Source of the DNA: Agrypnia vestita
Taxonomy: Eukaryota > Arthropoda > Insecta > Trichoptera > Phryganeidae
DNA length: 64,000 nt
Assembly (NCBI GenBank): GCA_016648135.1
Contig: JADDOH010002085.1
Coordinates: forward strand, 1-64,000
Reading direction: 5' to 3'
Positions 23,626 through 36,106 of the stretch are shown piece by piece. Position 1 is the stretch's first letter. Each line of letters begins with the position of its first letter. Both the position numbers and the translations under genes were made by a program. Below the pieces are notes generated by a model. The model made no database searches. It was given only the letters and a program-made list of their open reading frames with translations, and was not told the DNA's origin.

Positions 23626-26600
23626 TTTTTGAGTTAGTTGACGAAAAGCACACACAGTTAGTAAACAAAAATCAATTTATTTATATCGCACAAGTTGCAT
23701 AGCGTAGCAGCATGAACGATTGCGAAACTTCAATATATTATTTCAACACATACACAAACACTCAACTAAAACTACGTAGACTTTAACTAACAATAACATT
23801 GCATAAACAACCAGAAGTTAGTCAATGTGTGGAGCAAACATGTTCGGTGAACAACATACAACAGTTGACATTTTAATTCAACAAGGCGCGCGGCGGAAAC
23901 GGGTAAAGTTGTCGAGCATTGCGTTACAACATGTAATAATAACTAGCAAATAGTTTATACATCGACAGTGGCGCTGTAAGAAGGGGAGGTTTCGTAAAAG
24001 TTGGACAAAACGAAATACCGTGTTGAAACATTATTTGTTTTGACATTAAATAAATGAAGCCAAAATAGTCTTTATTTTAAACGAGAAATTTAGTCTTTAT
24101 TTGATCTGGAATCGGAGATATATAATTAAAAATATTATATTTCATCTAAATGATATAACCTGACCTATATAATAGCAACCGAAATAAACCGATTTAACCC
24201 TCACAGTACCTTGAAACAATATTTTATTAAACACCTTATAATTAATACATATTTTTAAATAATTTTAATGAAAAGAATATATCTGTACATATTTTTTTTT
24301 AAATATATTTGCCGAAACTCCCGGACCCAGAGTTTTGAAAGTAGCCCTCTCTTAAACCTATTTCCACTAATTTAAATTAATGTTAATTACATTCTGCTTA
24401 CTTAATTTTTATTCCTTAGAATCTACGATACTGTAGTGTTGAGTATTCTAAATCCAATTAGACCGTCTAGTCTGCTGCTTCAAGTACATCAACTGTATAA
24501 CTTTGGCACTTTTACTAAATGCTTATTATTATAAAAATCGTAAGTGTATTATTTTATTACATGAATTGGGAGGGTTAATAAGTATTAAAAAAACCTTCCA
24601 ATTGCCTATTTAATTTGTAACCACATCCTTTTTAACCCCCTCCCACTATAATTAACACATCCATCTATCTGTGCTGGAATGTTAGTTTTGGTATATTTCT
24701 TGTCCTGAACATCGGTCCCGAAACATGGAGAATTTATGTATTAAAAATTAATCGAGTATTTTTTTGATTAAAATTAAAATTAGAGGGAAGGAAAAGAGTT
24801 TAAACAATAATATTGGTTAGAGGATTTGCTATTGCATCACCATAACCTTCCCAAATAGCAGGATTGAATAGTTCAAGAGACAATCTATATAAGAGAGCTG
24901 ATTGCGAATACTATACGGACAGGAAATTCGTAGAGGAATCCAACTAGCTGAAGCTGATAAAATATATAAATATAATGTGGAGATGATGGAAAACAGAGAC
25001 AAAAAGAGAAGCGGGAAATAGACACCACTAAAATGCAGTTGGAGTGGGATGCTGCGTTTCATGGAGCCGTGAGAGCGACCCAAGGCCGAGATTTATAAAT
25101 ATGCATTACGAGTCGTGTCTCATCTGACTGAGGCTACGATATGTAAATAAAGATTACTGGAGGAAGTTAAAAAATAAAAAATAGCGAGTGAGTTAAGAGG
25201 AATAAAATAGTTAACGTTAATATTGTAGGAGGCGTACCATAAAAATGCTATTGTTTGTCGTTGCAAAAACACCGGTATTTTTGCAATTTAACAATGACAA
25301 TATAATATTATATTATTAAATACCAGCACGCATATTATAATATTCTATTATGTTATACTTCAAACATGTAAGTGATATATTATTTAAGTTTACATTATTT
25401 TAGTTTATAATACTCTCGATTGTTTGCTATTACTTTTCATTGTTCCATCTTCTTAAACATTCAATGACAAGCCAGGGGGTGTCTATAAATTCAATATTTT
25501 AATTAGATTCAATAAGCGAAATACAAATAAAAAAATTGAGGTCTTCAATAATAGAAAAATAACTTTGTGGTATCATTTTTTATTTATTTATTTAATAGAT
25601 AATATATACATATAATTTCTTTTATAACAATAACAACTAGCAAATATTAACAATCAAATTATTTTTATATGTTATACCACACCAAAAAGAATTAAGATTC
25701 TTGTGTGTGATGAGGGATTATTATTTACAATATGACGATTAGCCCCGAAACATGTGGATCAATAAATAGTGGATTTGTACAAAGTATTTTCTTTTTATTA
25801 ATTTTAATTAATTAATTATAATCAATTCACTAAACAGGGAGAAACGTAAACAAAAAACGTGGAATTCATGTGCGAGTTCTTTTTTATTATATTTATGCAT
25901 TTTAACACTTTAAAATTAGCAAAGATCGCTGAAAAGACAATCATTAATACAGGTGTTACACAGATTGCAAATACGAACAATAGTGTACACGCAGGCTATT
26001 AAGTTTATGTATTAATGTCTTTCATTTACTTAATGTATTAATGTCTTTCATTTAAGATCACGGAACCACAAAAAGTAAAAATAAAATTTTTGATTGTTAT
26101 CTTTGATTGTTTCTCGATCCTTATTTTTTTTATTATTGTTAATGACATTATTTTCCAAATCACCAGCTTGCTTTCCTACCACGTCCCATTCAGATCTACC
26201 AGACAGTACCCTTTCAACCTATCACACCAATAATAAAAAATACTTTACATATAATACCATACATATAGGACATACTTAACAAAGAACCATTTTAATATTA
26301 TGTTCCGTGATTTTTCACGTGTACGCGGCTAGTTCAATAGATATTTTTAATGCCACATATGAAGGGTATCGTCGTATAGTGAGGCAGATACTGAAAACTT
26401 ATCACCCTCCAGGAACATGTGCATTATATTATATACATTACACGTATTACTTATCACTGTAAATTTTTACTCATTATCACTGAGTCTTATCTGTGTCTGC
26501 TAAATTAATCTATATTATCACTTTCTTATCTGTGTCGATCTAGAATTGTGGAAGACATAACTACTTTTGGATTCTTTTCTTAACATGTATTTATGTCTTC

Positions 26601-27474
26601 CTGTTGCATGGTCAAATAAATATGAAAAAAAATTAATGGACTCATAGAGTTCACGGGTTAGGTTGTAATATTATATCATGTACAAGATATGATTCGTGTA
26701 TGGCGTGATCTCTGTTTAACATATACCTGGATATAATTCACTAAATATAAAAAATAAGATGCTTTATTCTGTTCATTCAAATTTTTTATAATTCTGCGAC
26801 ACTAATATATAAAATACTTTTATGAAATAAACTGGCGGTACATTTTTGCCGTCTGACCAATTCAAGGCTAAATCTAGTGACGGGTACAGCAGAGCACACG
26901 AAATAGTATAATTTTATTAGATGAAGACCGTGAATAAAGGCATTGGATTTGAAATGGTAATGGATTGAGGAACGATTGAAAAGAATTCAATTATGAATAA
27001 ACCAATCAAGGTTTACACTGTGAGAATTAAATATCAAGTTTTATTTGATGTTTTTTTTTAAATGTTCGTTTGCTTTTGTGGAGAACCTCTACGGGATAAT
27101 GAGTATAAGTATTGAAATAAATAAATGATTTTGGATCGCGCCTCTGATATCATGGCATGCTGAAAGTAAAAATATGTCCCATCGCATGGAGCGAGTGATG
27201 TCGCGGGCTGGTACGTGCCCCCCTTCACTGAAAAGCGGACGAGACACGCCACTGCCTTGGCAGGCCGGCTCAAGAAAAAGACAGGCAAATAATTTAATAT
27301 ACCATACTGCACTTCAATAGCTCAGATTCAACGCTCTATGATCTACTATTTGATTATCTATTGTATTTAAAATGCGAGAGAAAAAAGTGATTGTGTCACG
27401 TTGAACCCATGTATCTATTTATCGAAGCAATAATCAATAGGTGAAATGGAAGAATGTAGGAAAGTATTTCTTCA
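23626..27474. other. Long AT-rich stretch with scattered repeat scraps, no gene
   Basis: No supportable gene in nearly 4 kb. 24410-24545 is related to 63640-63760 in the same orientation ('cttagaatctacgatac', 'gaccgtctagtctgctgcttcaagt', 'ggcacttttactaa'). 25670-25760 is an inverted relative of 62195-62260 ('ccacaccaaaaagaatta', 'attcttgtgtgtgatgagg'). 27170-27290 is slightly GC-rich. Short frames such as 24829-25083 (minus) have no motif. Confidence 0.45.
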
Positions 27475-27705
27475 TCATCTTTGATCCGCTGCTGGATGAA
27501 GATCTCCCAATGATTCTGCCGTCACTCTTTTCTCCTACACACCTCTTCACTATCAATCTTTACTCTTACTTATCAACGTTACTCCTACTGTTCCAATATT
27601 CATTTATTTATCGAAGCTTTGGGCGTCCTCTACATCGTCCTCTGCATCTTAAAATACGGTCCACCCATTTTCATTTATCCATGTGTTTCATTTCCGTATA
27701 GTTTA
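27475..27705 (-). mobile_element. RTE-like LINE 3'-end scrap
   Basis: The plus strand reads 'ccgctgctggatgaagatctccc', a diverged form of the 'ccactgctggacgaaggcctccc' string found at the 3' end of a very common insect RTE-like LINE. The copy is degraded without a long frame. Confidence 0.45.
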
Positions 27706-27976
27706 TTGTTTCCCAGCATACTTCTTTCTGCTCTACGCTGTTATAGTAGAGCTTCGGAAGATTCAATATGGTCTTGAAAACTAACATGCCATTGTGTCTT
27801 ATAGGAGTCTTTGACCAGCGCATTCTTCGAATCCTTGCATATTATGGTATTTAAACCTGGACTTAGGAAAGGCTACGTGACTTGGTTGTTCAGATATGGC
27901 CTAGGAGCATAGGAAAGCCATAATGAACTGAAGTTTCCCACATTGAATGGTGGTTTTACTACGGTGAAATTTTTAA

Positions 27977-28978
27977 CCCTTAACCGGAATCGCTATTTTG
28001 ATCAACGTAACTGGAATCGTGGGTCATTTTGGACCCAGAAATTTAAAGCTATATATTTCATAAATTACTTCAGGTAACAACCTAAACGGGTCAATATAGG
28101 AATAAAACAGGTCTAATTAAGAATATAAAACGATATTTATTAATAAAGTAATTAAAATTAACACGTTTTCCAAATTTAGCACTTAGGCGCTATATCTTGT
28201 AGAAATTTTTGAATATGTCACTTTGACATCACATAAAACTTTAAAAAAATACTTAAAATTAAAAAATACTATTTCACGGAGTTTTACGTATCTTCCCCTT
28301 AACAAAAACATTAATTTTCTTAGAAATTATTGTACAACAAAAAAATGACATCCTATCAAAAAACATCAAAAAATCGTCCATCAGTCGTTGAAATCTATGT
28401 ATGGCGCTTGAGGCATAACAGTTTTTTTTTTGTGCATGATGTTTGTAGATGTATTTAGAACATTTTTCACACTTTTGTGACTGTTTATTATCCTTTTTTG
28501 GTCTTCGCCTAATATATCCCTGTCAGATAACGAATCACTTGAGTTAGATGAAATTTCAGGTTGTGGAATTCCGTTGTCGCTTATGTTTTCATGATCACAT
28601 GGTTGAAAATCGATCATTCTGGTTCCGAATCAATTTTGTCTAATAATAATTCACTTATCGTTTAAATTTATTATTTATTATCGTTTAAATTTCGCGCCAT
28701 TATTCTAACGAAATGCCTGAAATAATGCAAAATATAATAAGTATACGATCAGAGAAATAGTTACGTAACTGGAATCGTGGGTCCGATTGGACCCAGCGAA
28801 AGTACTTACCGCCACTTCTAGTAAACTTCAAGAGCCGAACGTCCGGCCACCACCGCACCTCGCGGCGTAATGGTATTACATGGAAGCGCAAGTGTCAAGC
28901 TTCATACGTTTAAAAATTAAACAGATTTTTTGTCGCCGTTGGGTCCAAACCAAATGGACTCACGATTCCGGTTAAGGG
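27977..28978 (-). mobile_element. piggyBac-type element, internally deleted, 1002 bp
   Basis: Both ends are CCCTTAACCGGAATCG (16-base perfect terminal inverted repeats), and TTAA flanks each side (27973-27976 and 28979-28982), the piggyBac target. The subterminal sequence 'actggaatcgtgggtc..' followed by a complementary 'ggaccca' occurs near both 28010 and 28765. A 78-codon acidic frame lies inside (28381-28617, minus), placed where a piggyBac transposase N terminus would be. The catalytic DDD domain is missing, so the copy is non-autonomous. Confidence 0.85.
28381..28617 (-). pseudogene. Possible piggyBac transposase N-terminal remnant
   Basis: 78 residues beginning MIDFQPCDHENISDNGIPQP, with a serine/aspartate-rich stretch (SSDSLSDRDILGED), ending in a stop. 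piggyBac transposases start with an acidic, disordered N terminus of this kind. Its position, about 360 bases inside the right terminal repeat and reading inwards, fits. No conserved catalytic residue is in this part, so identity rests on context. Confidence 0.4.
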
Positions 28979-28982
28979 TTAA

Positions 28983-30104
28983 TATTGTACAATTTTTATT
29001 TTATTTTATTTAATATATGGTACAAATACAATTCTTACATATCAAATTGACATTTTTTAAAAATACTTTGTAGTCATGTAGACCTCATCAGTGAAGAGAA
29101 GCTCTTGAGTCTGATGAGGGAGCCTCAGTTCTTATTTTATATACGTACATATGCGAGTCATTTAATAATACGGTAATAAAGGTAATTTGATAATGAAGTT
29201 TTGCAGTATTTTGAAAAAAGCTGTAGGTTTAAATAATTTATGAATTTATGTTTGATTTTAGAAAGATTCATTTTTTTTTGTTTTGCTCTGAGAGGTTACT
29301 GATGCAGCGGATATCGATAGGTAAATTATTGTAGTAGTTAATGACTTTATAAATATAGTGGTTCTGCATTTGGGTTGTTTTACATTTAGGCATTATATAT
29401 TGGTTTCTATTTCACATAAGCTTGAAGTATTATTCCTGGTTTTCTGTAAGATTTTTTTCTTTGCATATTTTCAATATGGAAACTTGCTTGTAAATATCAT
29501 CCACGTTTGGTACTGGAAACAATTAAAAATTTAATAAGATCTTTTGTTGAAAAGGTAGATTTTTTTTCAGTATTACTTTGATAATGATCCTTTTTGATAT
29601 TTTTACTGAGTTAAGATTTTTTTAATAAGTACCTCCCCATCCGATAACGCCATATATATATGAGTAGAGAGTGATCAATGGAATAATACACATTTTTAAT
29701 AAACTACTTTCAACAATCCTGGAAATAATAATTTACATTGTATTTCCATTTTTTATAGTGTTTCCGTTATCTACATCACAAATGAAGTATCTCTGCGGAA
29801 TAATGTGTTTTGGTGAGTATTTAAAAAATCTCATAAATAGGACGTTTGTAGATACAGGTACTCTTATAATACAAAGCACTACATTATTATTCGAAGAAAT
29901 CGTGACATGTTTCCTACAAAAAGAGTCTATATTTAATAGAGAAAATGAAAATGGTCTAGTCACGACAAAGCAAAGATGTACATATAAGTACATTTAATAT
30001 TCGATTTTGGTAATAAAAACGTTTCCATAAATATAACAGAATCTAATAAACGAATAAATTTTCTAAAATTTAATTTTAAAAAGAAGGTAAATTTTTTATT
30101 AGGT
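28983..30104. other. AT-rich stretch with a short hairpin, no gene
   Basis: 29086-29124 reads CCTCATCAG...CTGATGAGG with a paired interior (a 39-base hairpin). The open frames at 29671-29997 (both strands) are AT-rich and motif-free. Confidence 0.45.
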
Positions 30105-30440
30105 AGATACCTCTGAGTTCTTAGTAATTTATTTGGAATATTAAAAATTCTTTCGCTTTGATACAAGTCAAACAATATTATTAAAGCCTAATTTTATTTG
30201 ACTTGTATCGAAGTAATGATTTTTTAATATTCGATATAAGTCACTTTCACGATCCTCCAACGTTTTGCAAAAGAAAGGTAATCAATTTTGGAAAAAAAAT
30301 GCAAAATTTGATTTCGCTTACCCCCTTAATTGTTGACATTTCACCCAAAGTGAAAAGAATACTTTATCCCGAAGTTTTTGTGAATTGCTACGAGATACCC
30401 TGTATTTTGTATTGTAAGGTTGATGTGATTTAAGTGCTAG
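30105..30440. mobile_element. Fold-back element family F, partial copy
   Basis: 'gatacaagtcaaa' and 'tttgacttgtatc' face each other around about 30190. The right half ('tttgcaaaagaaagg', 'gaaaaaaaatgcaaaatttg') matches the copies at 14912 and 19767. The left half loses similarity before about 30121. Confidence 0.55.
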
Positions 30441-30539
30441 CGGATGATGTTGCACACTTATGCAATAATGTATTACGGCAACGTCGACACATCTACGAGA
30501 ACCTCGTGACACAGTGGAGTAAAAATTTACAAAACAGAA

Positions 30540-30690
30540 TTGAATCGCCGGCCGGCTAGATTTTTGCTGATTCCTGCCAGGCTCTTAGGGGTTTAGTGGC
30601 CGCTACTCGGCTGACAGTGCCCGTTGCGCGGCCATTAGTGTCTGGAATTAGCTTTCGCGAATTGTTTGCTGCGGCCCAGGGAGCGGCTTT
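30540..30690. promoter_or_regulatory. Small GC-rich island
   Basis: GCCGGCCGGC and several CGGCC blocks in about 150 bases, with no frame or repeat partner. It resembles the island at 35250-35470 in texture. Function unknown. Confidence 0.3.
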
Positions 30691-31830
30691 ATATAGAATT
30701 TAGCAAAAATTATAAAGTTCTTGATAAAATACACAAATATGCTTTCAAAATCAGTCATCAATAGTGAAATAATCGTTCTTTACCGGATTTTGAAATCTGC
30801 CTATTGCTTTCTCACTTTTCTTAAAAGTATTAATAGTTTCTTTAAAACATAAGCCATATTTTCGGAAAAAAATTGACACTTGGCTGTCTGCGCTGTTTGG
30901 ACTTTGCGCATTCATATTTAGTACTTACTTAAACTGTAGCATTTATTGTACATATGTAACTGTAATTCCCACTAAATTGATGATAAATATGTTTCAATTG
31001 TTATTTGTTCGCGTCTTGGAGGCAGAGAAGAGATTTTGTGTGGACGCCTCACCGTTCCGCTCGCATTCCCATGAGTGGCAGCGGGGCGGTGAGTACGCCT
31101 ACTTTAGCATTAAAAAATGCCGAACATGGGTGGCGAAAGTGTAGAGCCGATATGTGAGTTATTGCTCATAGAACGGCCCTGGATACGTGGTGGGTCCGTT
31201 TTCTCTATCTGCACTGTTCTTTACTCATATTTCTGAGACTTGGATTCCTCCTCTCGAATTCTCCGACACGTAGTCCTCCATTTATGTTAATAAAAACGTA
31301 TTTTCGTCAAAACATTCACATTAAACGTTTGACAAATGTGATCTAACGTAGAAATCTATTCTAAGAAATTTCATTTCAATTCATTTGCTTACATTGTCTT
31401 TCTTGACGTGACTTGAATATTAAATAATGTATATAATATTTCTATACATTTAATTATATCTAAATGTATAATAAAATGATCTGTACACTTCGTATTTAAA
31501 AAAAAATACGATTTGGTTATTTTTTTAAACTGTCAATGGAAAAACAACGCACTACTCGATGCGTTTTATATCGTAATATATAACAATACAATCAAATATA
31601 ATACAAATACAATACAAATACAATCGTAATATAGATAGATACCTAAGATACAAACCGTTCTGTGTCCTTTTTCGTTTCGTTGAATGATTTGATTAGTTAA
31701 AAGCAAGAGTTTGAAGTAATCGCTGCTAGCCGGCGTGTGTCATCAGAATAATATCTATTAGGTAATTATTTCAACCATTTTTCGAACGAATAATATGTGT
31801 GATTGGGTATTTTTTACGCAACATAGTTTA
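30691..31830. other. AT-rich stretch; small inverted repeat at 31049
   Basis: CTCACCGTTCCGCT (31049) faces AGCGGGGCGGTGAG (to about 31093), a GC-rich stem-loop inside a small GC-rich patch. The rest is AT-rich. Confidence 0.4.
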
Positions 31831-31974
31831 GGCCCGGTTGTTTCAAGTTCGATCAAAGTAAGCGGTCGATAAAAGCATAGATTTTTACGAAAACGGATCG
31901 TCTGATTGGTGGAGAACGTAAAATTTCAGTTTAAACTCTACGCTTACTTTGATCGAATTTGAAACAACCGGGCC
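31831..31974. mobile_element. MITE, PIF/Harbinger-like (family H2), TTA target
   Basis: 144 bp. The left end GGCCCGGTTGTTTCAAGTTC matches the reverse complement of the right end (GGCCCGGTTGTTTCAAATTC), extending over about 35 bases through 'gatcaaagtaagcg'. TTA flanks both sides (31828-31830 and 31975-31977). No coding sequence. The near-identical TIRs suggest a fairly young insertion. Confidence 0.85.
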
Positions 31975-32039
31975 TTAGTTGTACGATATATAAACTTATA
32001 GGCTTTTGCCTTACAACATGTCCGCGCAGTGGCTACTAC

Positions 32040-32665
32040 TTGGCAAAACATCAAGTTAGCTTTCTGCTGATATCTTCTTCTTCTGCCTGCCCCTCTATCC
32101 CAGTTCTTCCAGGGTCGGGCCTCCTTGTACGAAGGCGCCAGGATTTCCTGTCCTGGGTCGTCACAATAGGAACATCTTGTGCTGCCTCTCAATTAATTCA
32201 CCATGTTCCTTGGGGTCTGCATCAACCTCTAGGTTTAGTTGGGATGCCCAGTGCTCTACTCACCGAGAAGTCTTCATCTCTACGCATCACGTGACCATAC
32301 CATCTTATTCTGCTTTTTTTCAGCTCTTCAACTATCAGTGCCATTTTGAAAGACCCTCTGAGATACTCATTGCGGATTCTGTCTATGCGTGATACACCGC
32401 CTTCCCACTGCAACATTTTCGTTTCAATTGTACGCAGCTGTTCGTGCTTTTTGGATGTTACCCAGCATTCTGCACCATACAACATTGCAGGTCTTACCAC
32501 TGTTTTATATGCGTTGCCTTTGGTTCTGATAGGCATTCTTTTATTGCAGAGTACGCCAGAAAGAGATCTCCACTTCAACCATGCTGTGTTGGTACGGTGA
32601 TTTACATCTTCATCTACAGGAGCATTAGCCGTTAACATGAATCCAAGGTATTTAAAGTCCATTTA
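32040..32665 (-). pseudogene. RTE-like LINE, C-terminal domain
   Basis: The frame from 32662 to 32222 is 146 codons: FKYLGFMLTANAPVDEDVNH, then R...AWLKWRSLSGVLC, RPAMLYGAECW, LRTIETKMLQW, GVSRIDRIRNEYLRGSFK and SRIRWYGHVMRRDED, ending in PTKPRG. This is the classic post-catalytic region of RTE-type LINEs (YLG, 'MLYG.E.W', 'RW.GHV.RR'). The catalytic palm (F/YxDD) would lie further 5' but is absent, so the copy is 5'-truncated. The degraded 3' part runs to about 32040. This is the best-preserved LINE frame in the window. Confidence 0.85.
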
Positions 32666-33424
32666 AAGATCCAAGGTAGTGCTTCTGCTAATATATTATT
32701 ATTTAACTCCGAATAAAATATCCTCGGTCGCAGTTTGAGATTTCGTAAGGTAAACCTGTGTATGAAATATTGAATGATCTGATGAAACCGATTCTCAGTC
32801 TCCGATGTAAGCGTCTTCTTATGTTATTGCAATATCATAGTCATTACTGATTACATACTCGTATAACTCTAGGGATCAATAAACTCGAAAGATCGAAGAT
32901 ACAGTGCGTGTTATTTCACCCGTGTGTGTCAAATCATGTCTTGTCGATATAAACTGAGCTGATAGCGTTGCGAGTCGGACGCACATACTCGATGTGTATT
33001 ATTAGAAGCAAATTCAATTCACGACATGTGCAAATAAAAATTGTACGTTCGTGACAGAGAAAATATTCCTAGCTCATTTTTTTAATATTTCTTTGACGCG
33101 TGACAACAGAACGATAATAGTGGTAAGAAATTTTTAACGTGATAATATACACTTCATACTACATACCTTAACACTATTCAACCCCTTTTAATTCAATTTT
33201 GTTTAAAATGTGAAATAATATTGTAGATAAAAACATATTAAAAGATAATTTTTCGATAAAATAAACCACCCGCGGTGCTAACTGTAAAAATAATACACAT
33301 CTCTGTAAAATCTTGATTAAAGATAGAAATCCGAAAAATTGAAACAGTAAGGTACATCATGGGTAATAGCAAAATATGGATAATCCAAGCATATAAAGTT
33401 CTGTTATTAATTGTAACAGATAGT
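32666..33424. other. AT-rich spacer, no gene
   Basis: Nothing recognisable. Confidence 0.5.
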
Positions 33425-33630
33425 CAAACCGTTATTTTAACCGGTTATTTATGGTACAGTTATTTGATATTTGTATCTGATTTTATCAATGACTGGTAAA
33501 TGAGATATAACTGTTGCCTGGTACCTACCCACGGTTGCTCGTCGAATTCGGAAAAAATGTTACTAATCATCCATAAAATCAGATACAAATCTCAAATAAC
33601 GGTTATTGTGGAACCGGTTTAAATGTCAAC
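33425..33630. mobile_element. MITE family M, copy 2
   Basis: The ends AAACCGTTATTTTAACCGGT / ACCGGTTTAAATGTC are inverted and imperfect. The interior 'atcagatacaaat' repeats in both orientations, as in the copy at 23096. Confidence 0.6.
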
Positions 33631-33859
33631 ACTTATTGCAATGCATCTGAATGAACATCTGTCGGAATGAATGAGAGAGGGAGACAGTATGAAAGTGAAT
33701 GAGTATAAATAGGGACGCGCCATATTGGCGCGCTCTCTACCAATCAAACTACCACGTCAGTAATAACTTGTTAAATTACCTATAAACCGTATTACTATTG
33801 TCGCATAGAACTCCATTATTATTAGTCAAGTGTTACAATAAATTATATTCAAGCGGAAC

Positions 33860-34005
33860 GTTCTCCGTGTAGGACGAGGATGTCGCCAGGGTTTGAGTGA
33901 AATTAATTTTTTTTTTCTTGTTAAATGATGATATGCAATGATAGATCTGATGATGTAGCGTATCGGAAAAAAAACTAAAATTTTTTAGCGCGATGTATAT
34001 TAATG
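33860..34005. repeat. Repeat S copy 1
   Basis: Shares 'gtcgccagggtttgagtg', 'tttcttgttaaatgatga', 'gatctgatgatgtagcgta' with 53040-53150, same orientation. Non-coding. Confidence 0.55.
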
Positions 34006-34777
34006 TATGATTTTTTAAAATTGAAATACTTTTACTTAGAAAAAGGCGCAATTTATTTTAAAAATCGTTATGGTTAAAAATGCTGGTAGATAATGTTTTT
34101 AGTAAGATGCGTGCAAGATTTGAACAAAATCAGATATTTCCTCCAACTGTCTGAAAATAGAGTTTCGAAAAAAACGCAAAAGTACAATAAAATTCGTTCA
34201 TAATTCACCTCCCACGCTAGCATCAAATTGTTTACTGGTAATAGTTGATTGTAAATGAAAATTTTGATTTGAAATGTTTAATCTATCACCAATCATCATC
34301 ACGCATTAAGCGTGACATGATTCCGACAATGCTATATGATAGGAAAGACACTCACGTGGAGACTAATACAAGTGCACGTCTTGAGAATGCAGCCAGAGCA
34401 ACAAACAGTAGCTGCCACTTCTTCGAATTAAGAGGCTCGAGGGGACCGTTTGCAGATAACATACAAATGAGTTAAGGAATTTTCAGATGACCAGAGACGA
34501 AACCAAATTAGCAACAGTGCTGGAGGTGCGGTATACAGGCAATATGTTTCAAATAGGGTAGGATATGGCCAAATAAAATGTGAAATATTAATGAACACAC
34601 TGACATTTATATTGGCATAAATTAAGGCGACAAGAGCGCCCGAAAAAATCATTTTAAAATAAAGTGCAACAACTTCATAATAACACAGGTCAACACTATT
34701 AACACGATTTTGAGGAAAAATTCCAGATTCTTTCAAAAGTTAATTTTTTTTAAATTTATCCTCCAAAACAAGAATTT
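34006..34777. other. AT-rich stretch with one motif-free frame
   Basis: A 76-codon frame at 34245-34475 (plus) has mixed composition but no motif, no promoter and no splice sites that I can support, so it is not called a gene. Confidence 0.4.
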
Positions 34778-35185
34778 CTTACATAAATAAGTTTTTATTT
34801 GAAGAGACTCGGTGTGGAAAAAATAAAAAAAGAAGGTAGGTATATTGCTTAAAATTTACTGGATTTTGTCCCTCTGGCATTGTGTAGAGTGATCACTTAA
34901 GCCAGCTCACACAGGTTGTAAACCCTGGGCCATCGTATAAAAAAGACTTCCAAACACGTTTCTCATATTAGTAGCTTCGTTTCTGTGAGACTTCTATAAT
35001 TTACTTAATTCAAACAACGTCCGTTGTAAAAAATACGTTTTGTATATGAGGGTATTTAATAATGCAAAAACGAATATTTTAACTGCATTATAAATGTGTC
35101 GTAAATATATGCGAGGGGACATATTTCCAGTGTCCACGTACCCTCGTCTAAAGAAGGGGTCTGTGTAATTTATTGCCCTGACGCC
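34778..35185 (-). repeat. Interspersed repeat family C, inverted copy 3
   Basis: The reverse complement contains 'caccgagtctcttcaaataaaaac', '...tgtaaaa' and 'ccccttctttagacgaggg', matching 22632-23040 and 6721-7200. A fragment of the 47317 MITE family ('gtgatcacttaagcc') is embedded near 34885-34960. Confidence 0.5.
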
Positions 35186-35249
35186 ATGACGCTTTTGGAA
35201 AACTGTGAAAAACCTAATGGGAAAAAAAGCTGCATTTGAGATTGGTTCA

Positions 35250-35470
35250 GTTACCAGATCCCAGCAACGGCCGGAATAATGCCGGCTGCCAGCGGGCCAC
35301 GGAGCGGACCGAACCGCGTATTGGGCGGCCCGCGGAGCTGATCTCCGACCCGGCCCAGTTCATTAGGTAAATGTATGCGAGGGCCGTTGCAGGACTTAAT
35401 CGCTACATTTCTCCCGGTAATCGCTCCGTCGGACGGTAATCAAACGATCAATTATGTCCGATCGGATGGA
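35250..35470. promoter_or_regulatory. GC-rich island with clustered TAATC motifs
   Basis: GCCGG-rich block (35265-35360) followed by CTTAATCGC, GGTAATCGC, GGTAATCAAACGATCAATTA within about 60 bases. TAATC/TAAT strings are homeodomain-type cores, so an enhancer is possible, but this is inference. There is no open frame or repeat partner. Confidence 0.3.
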
Positions 35471-36106
35471 ACGTTTTTGCAAAAGGGGTAGGAAAGAATG
35501 GCGCACGGGAAATGAATTAACCTTTTAAAAATTAACATAATTTCATATGAACGACGAAATAAACAAATTAGTATTGGATATTTACTTCCCTATAGTAAGA
35601 CGCTACTGATAATTTCAATATATAAAACGAAAATTTTACTTGCACTTTAAACCACATTAGTATGAAGTTGGAATTTTACAACACAGTTTTATGTTTTCAT
35701 ATTGTTTCATGTGTTATTCAGTTTTATTAATAAGTATTTGCATAAATATGACAATAGATTATTCATATTAAAATCATAAAAAAAAACTTTTGAGACTATG
35801 AAAATATTTACTAAAACCCAAAATAATAAAATTTAAGGTGATTCATTTAAATATTGAAATACGCTACGGATTTAGAAATTATATTTAATATATGTCATCA
35901 TCATCCGAGGTCGGAAGAGAGGACCCTCTTCGGGTCCGAGGAAGACTGTCCCTCACAATTGCGGGTTCTCAGATGACTGAAAAGTCCAATCCTGGATCCA
36001 TAGGTTCTGGAGAATCTTGGGCATGAAAAGAGCAACGGCGGACTGACTTATGCCCTGTATAAATTCATTCTCTTTTCGCTTTCTCCCTGTAATTGCAGCA
36101 ATTAAT
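35471..36106. other. AT-rich spacer, no gene
   Basis: 35920-36060 is mixed-composition sequence without a recognisable frame. Confidence 0.45.

Noticed and set aside
34245..34475. 76-codon mixed-composition frame on plus
   Set aside because: No recognisable motif, splice signals or promoter; could be chance.
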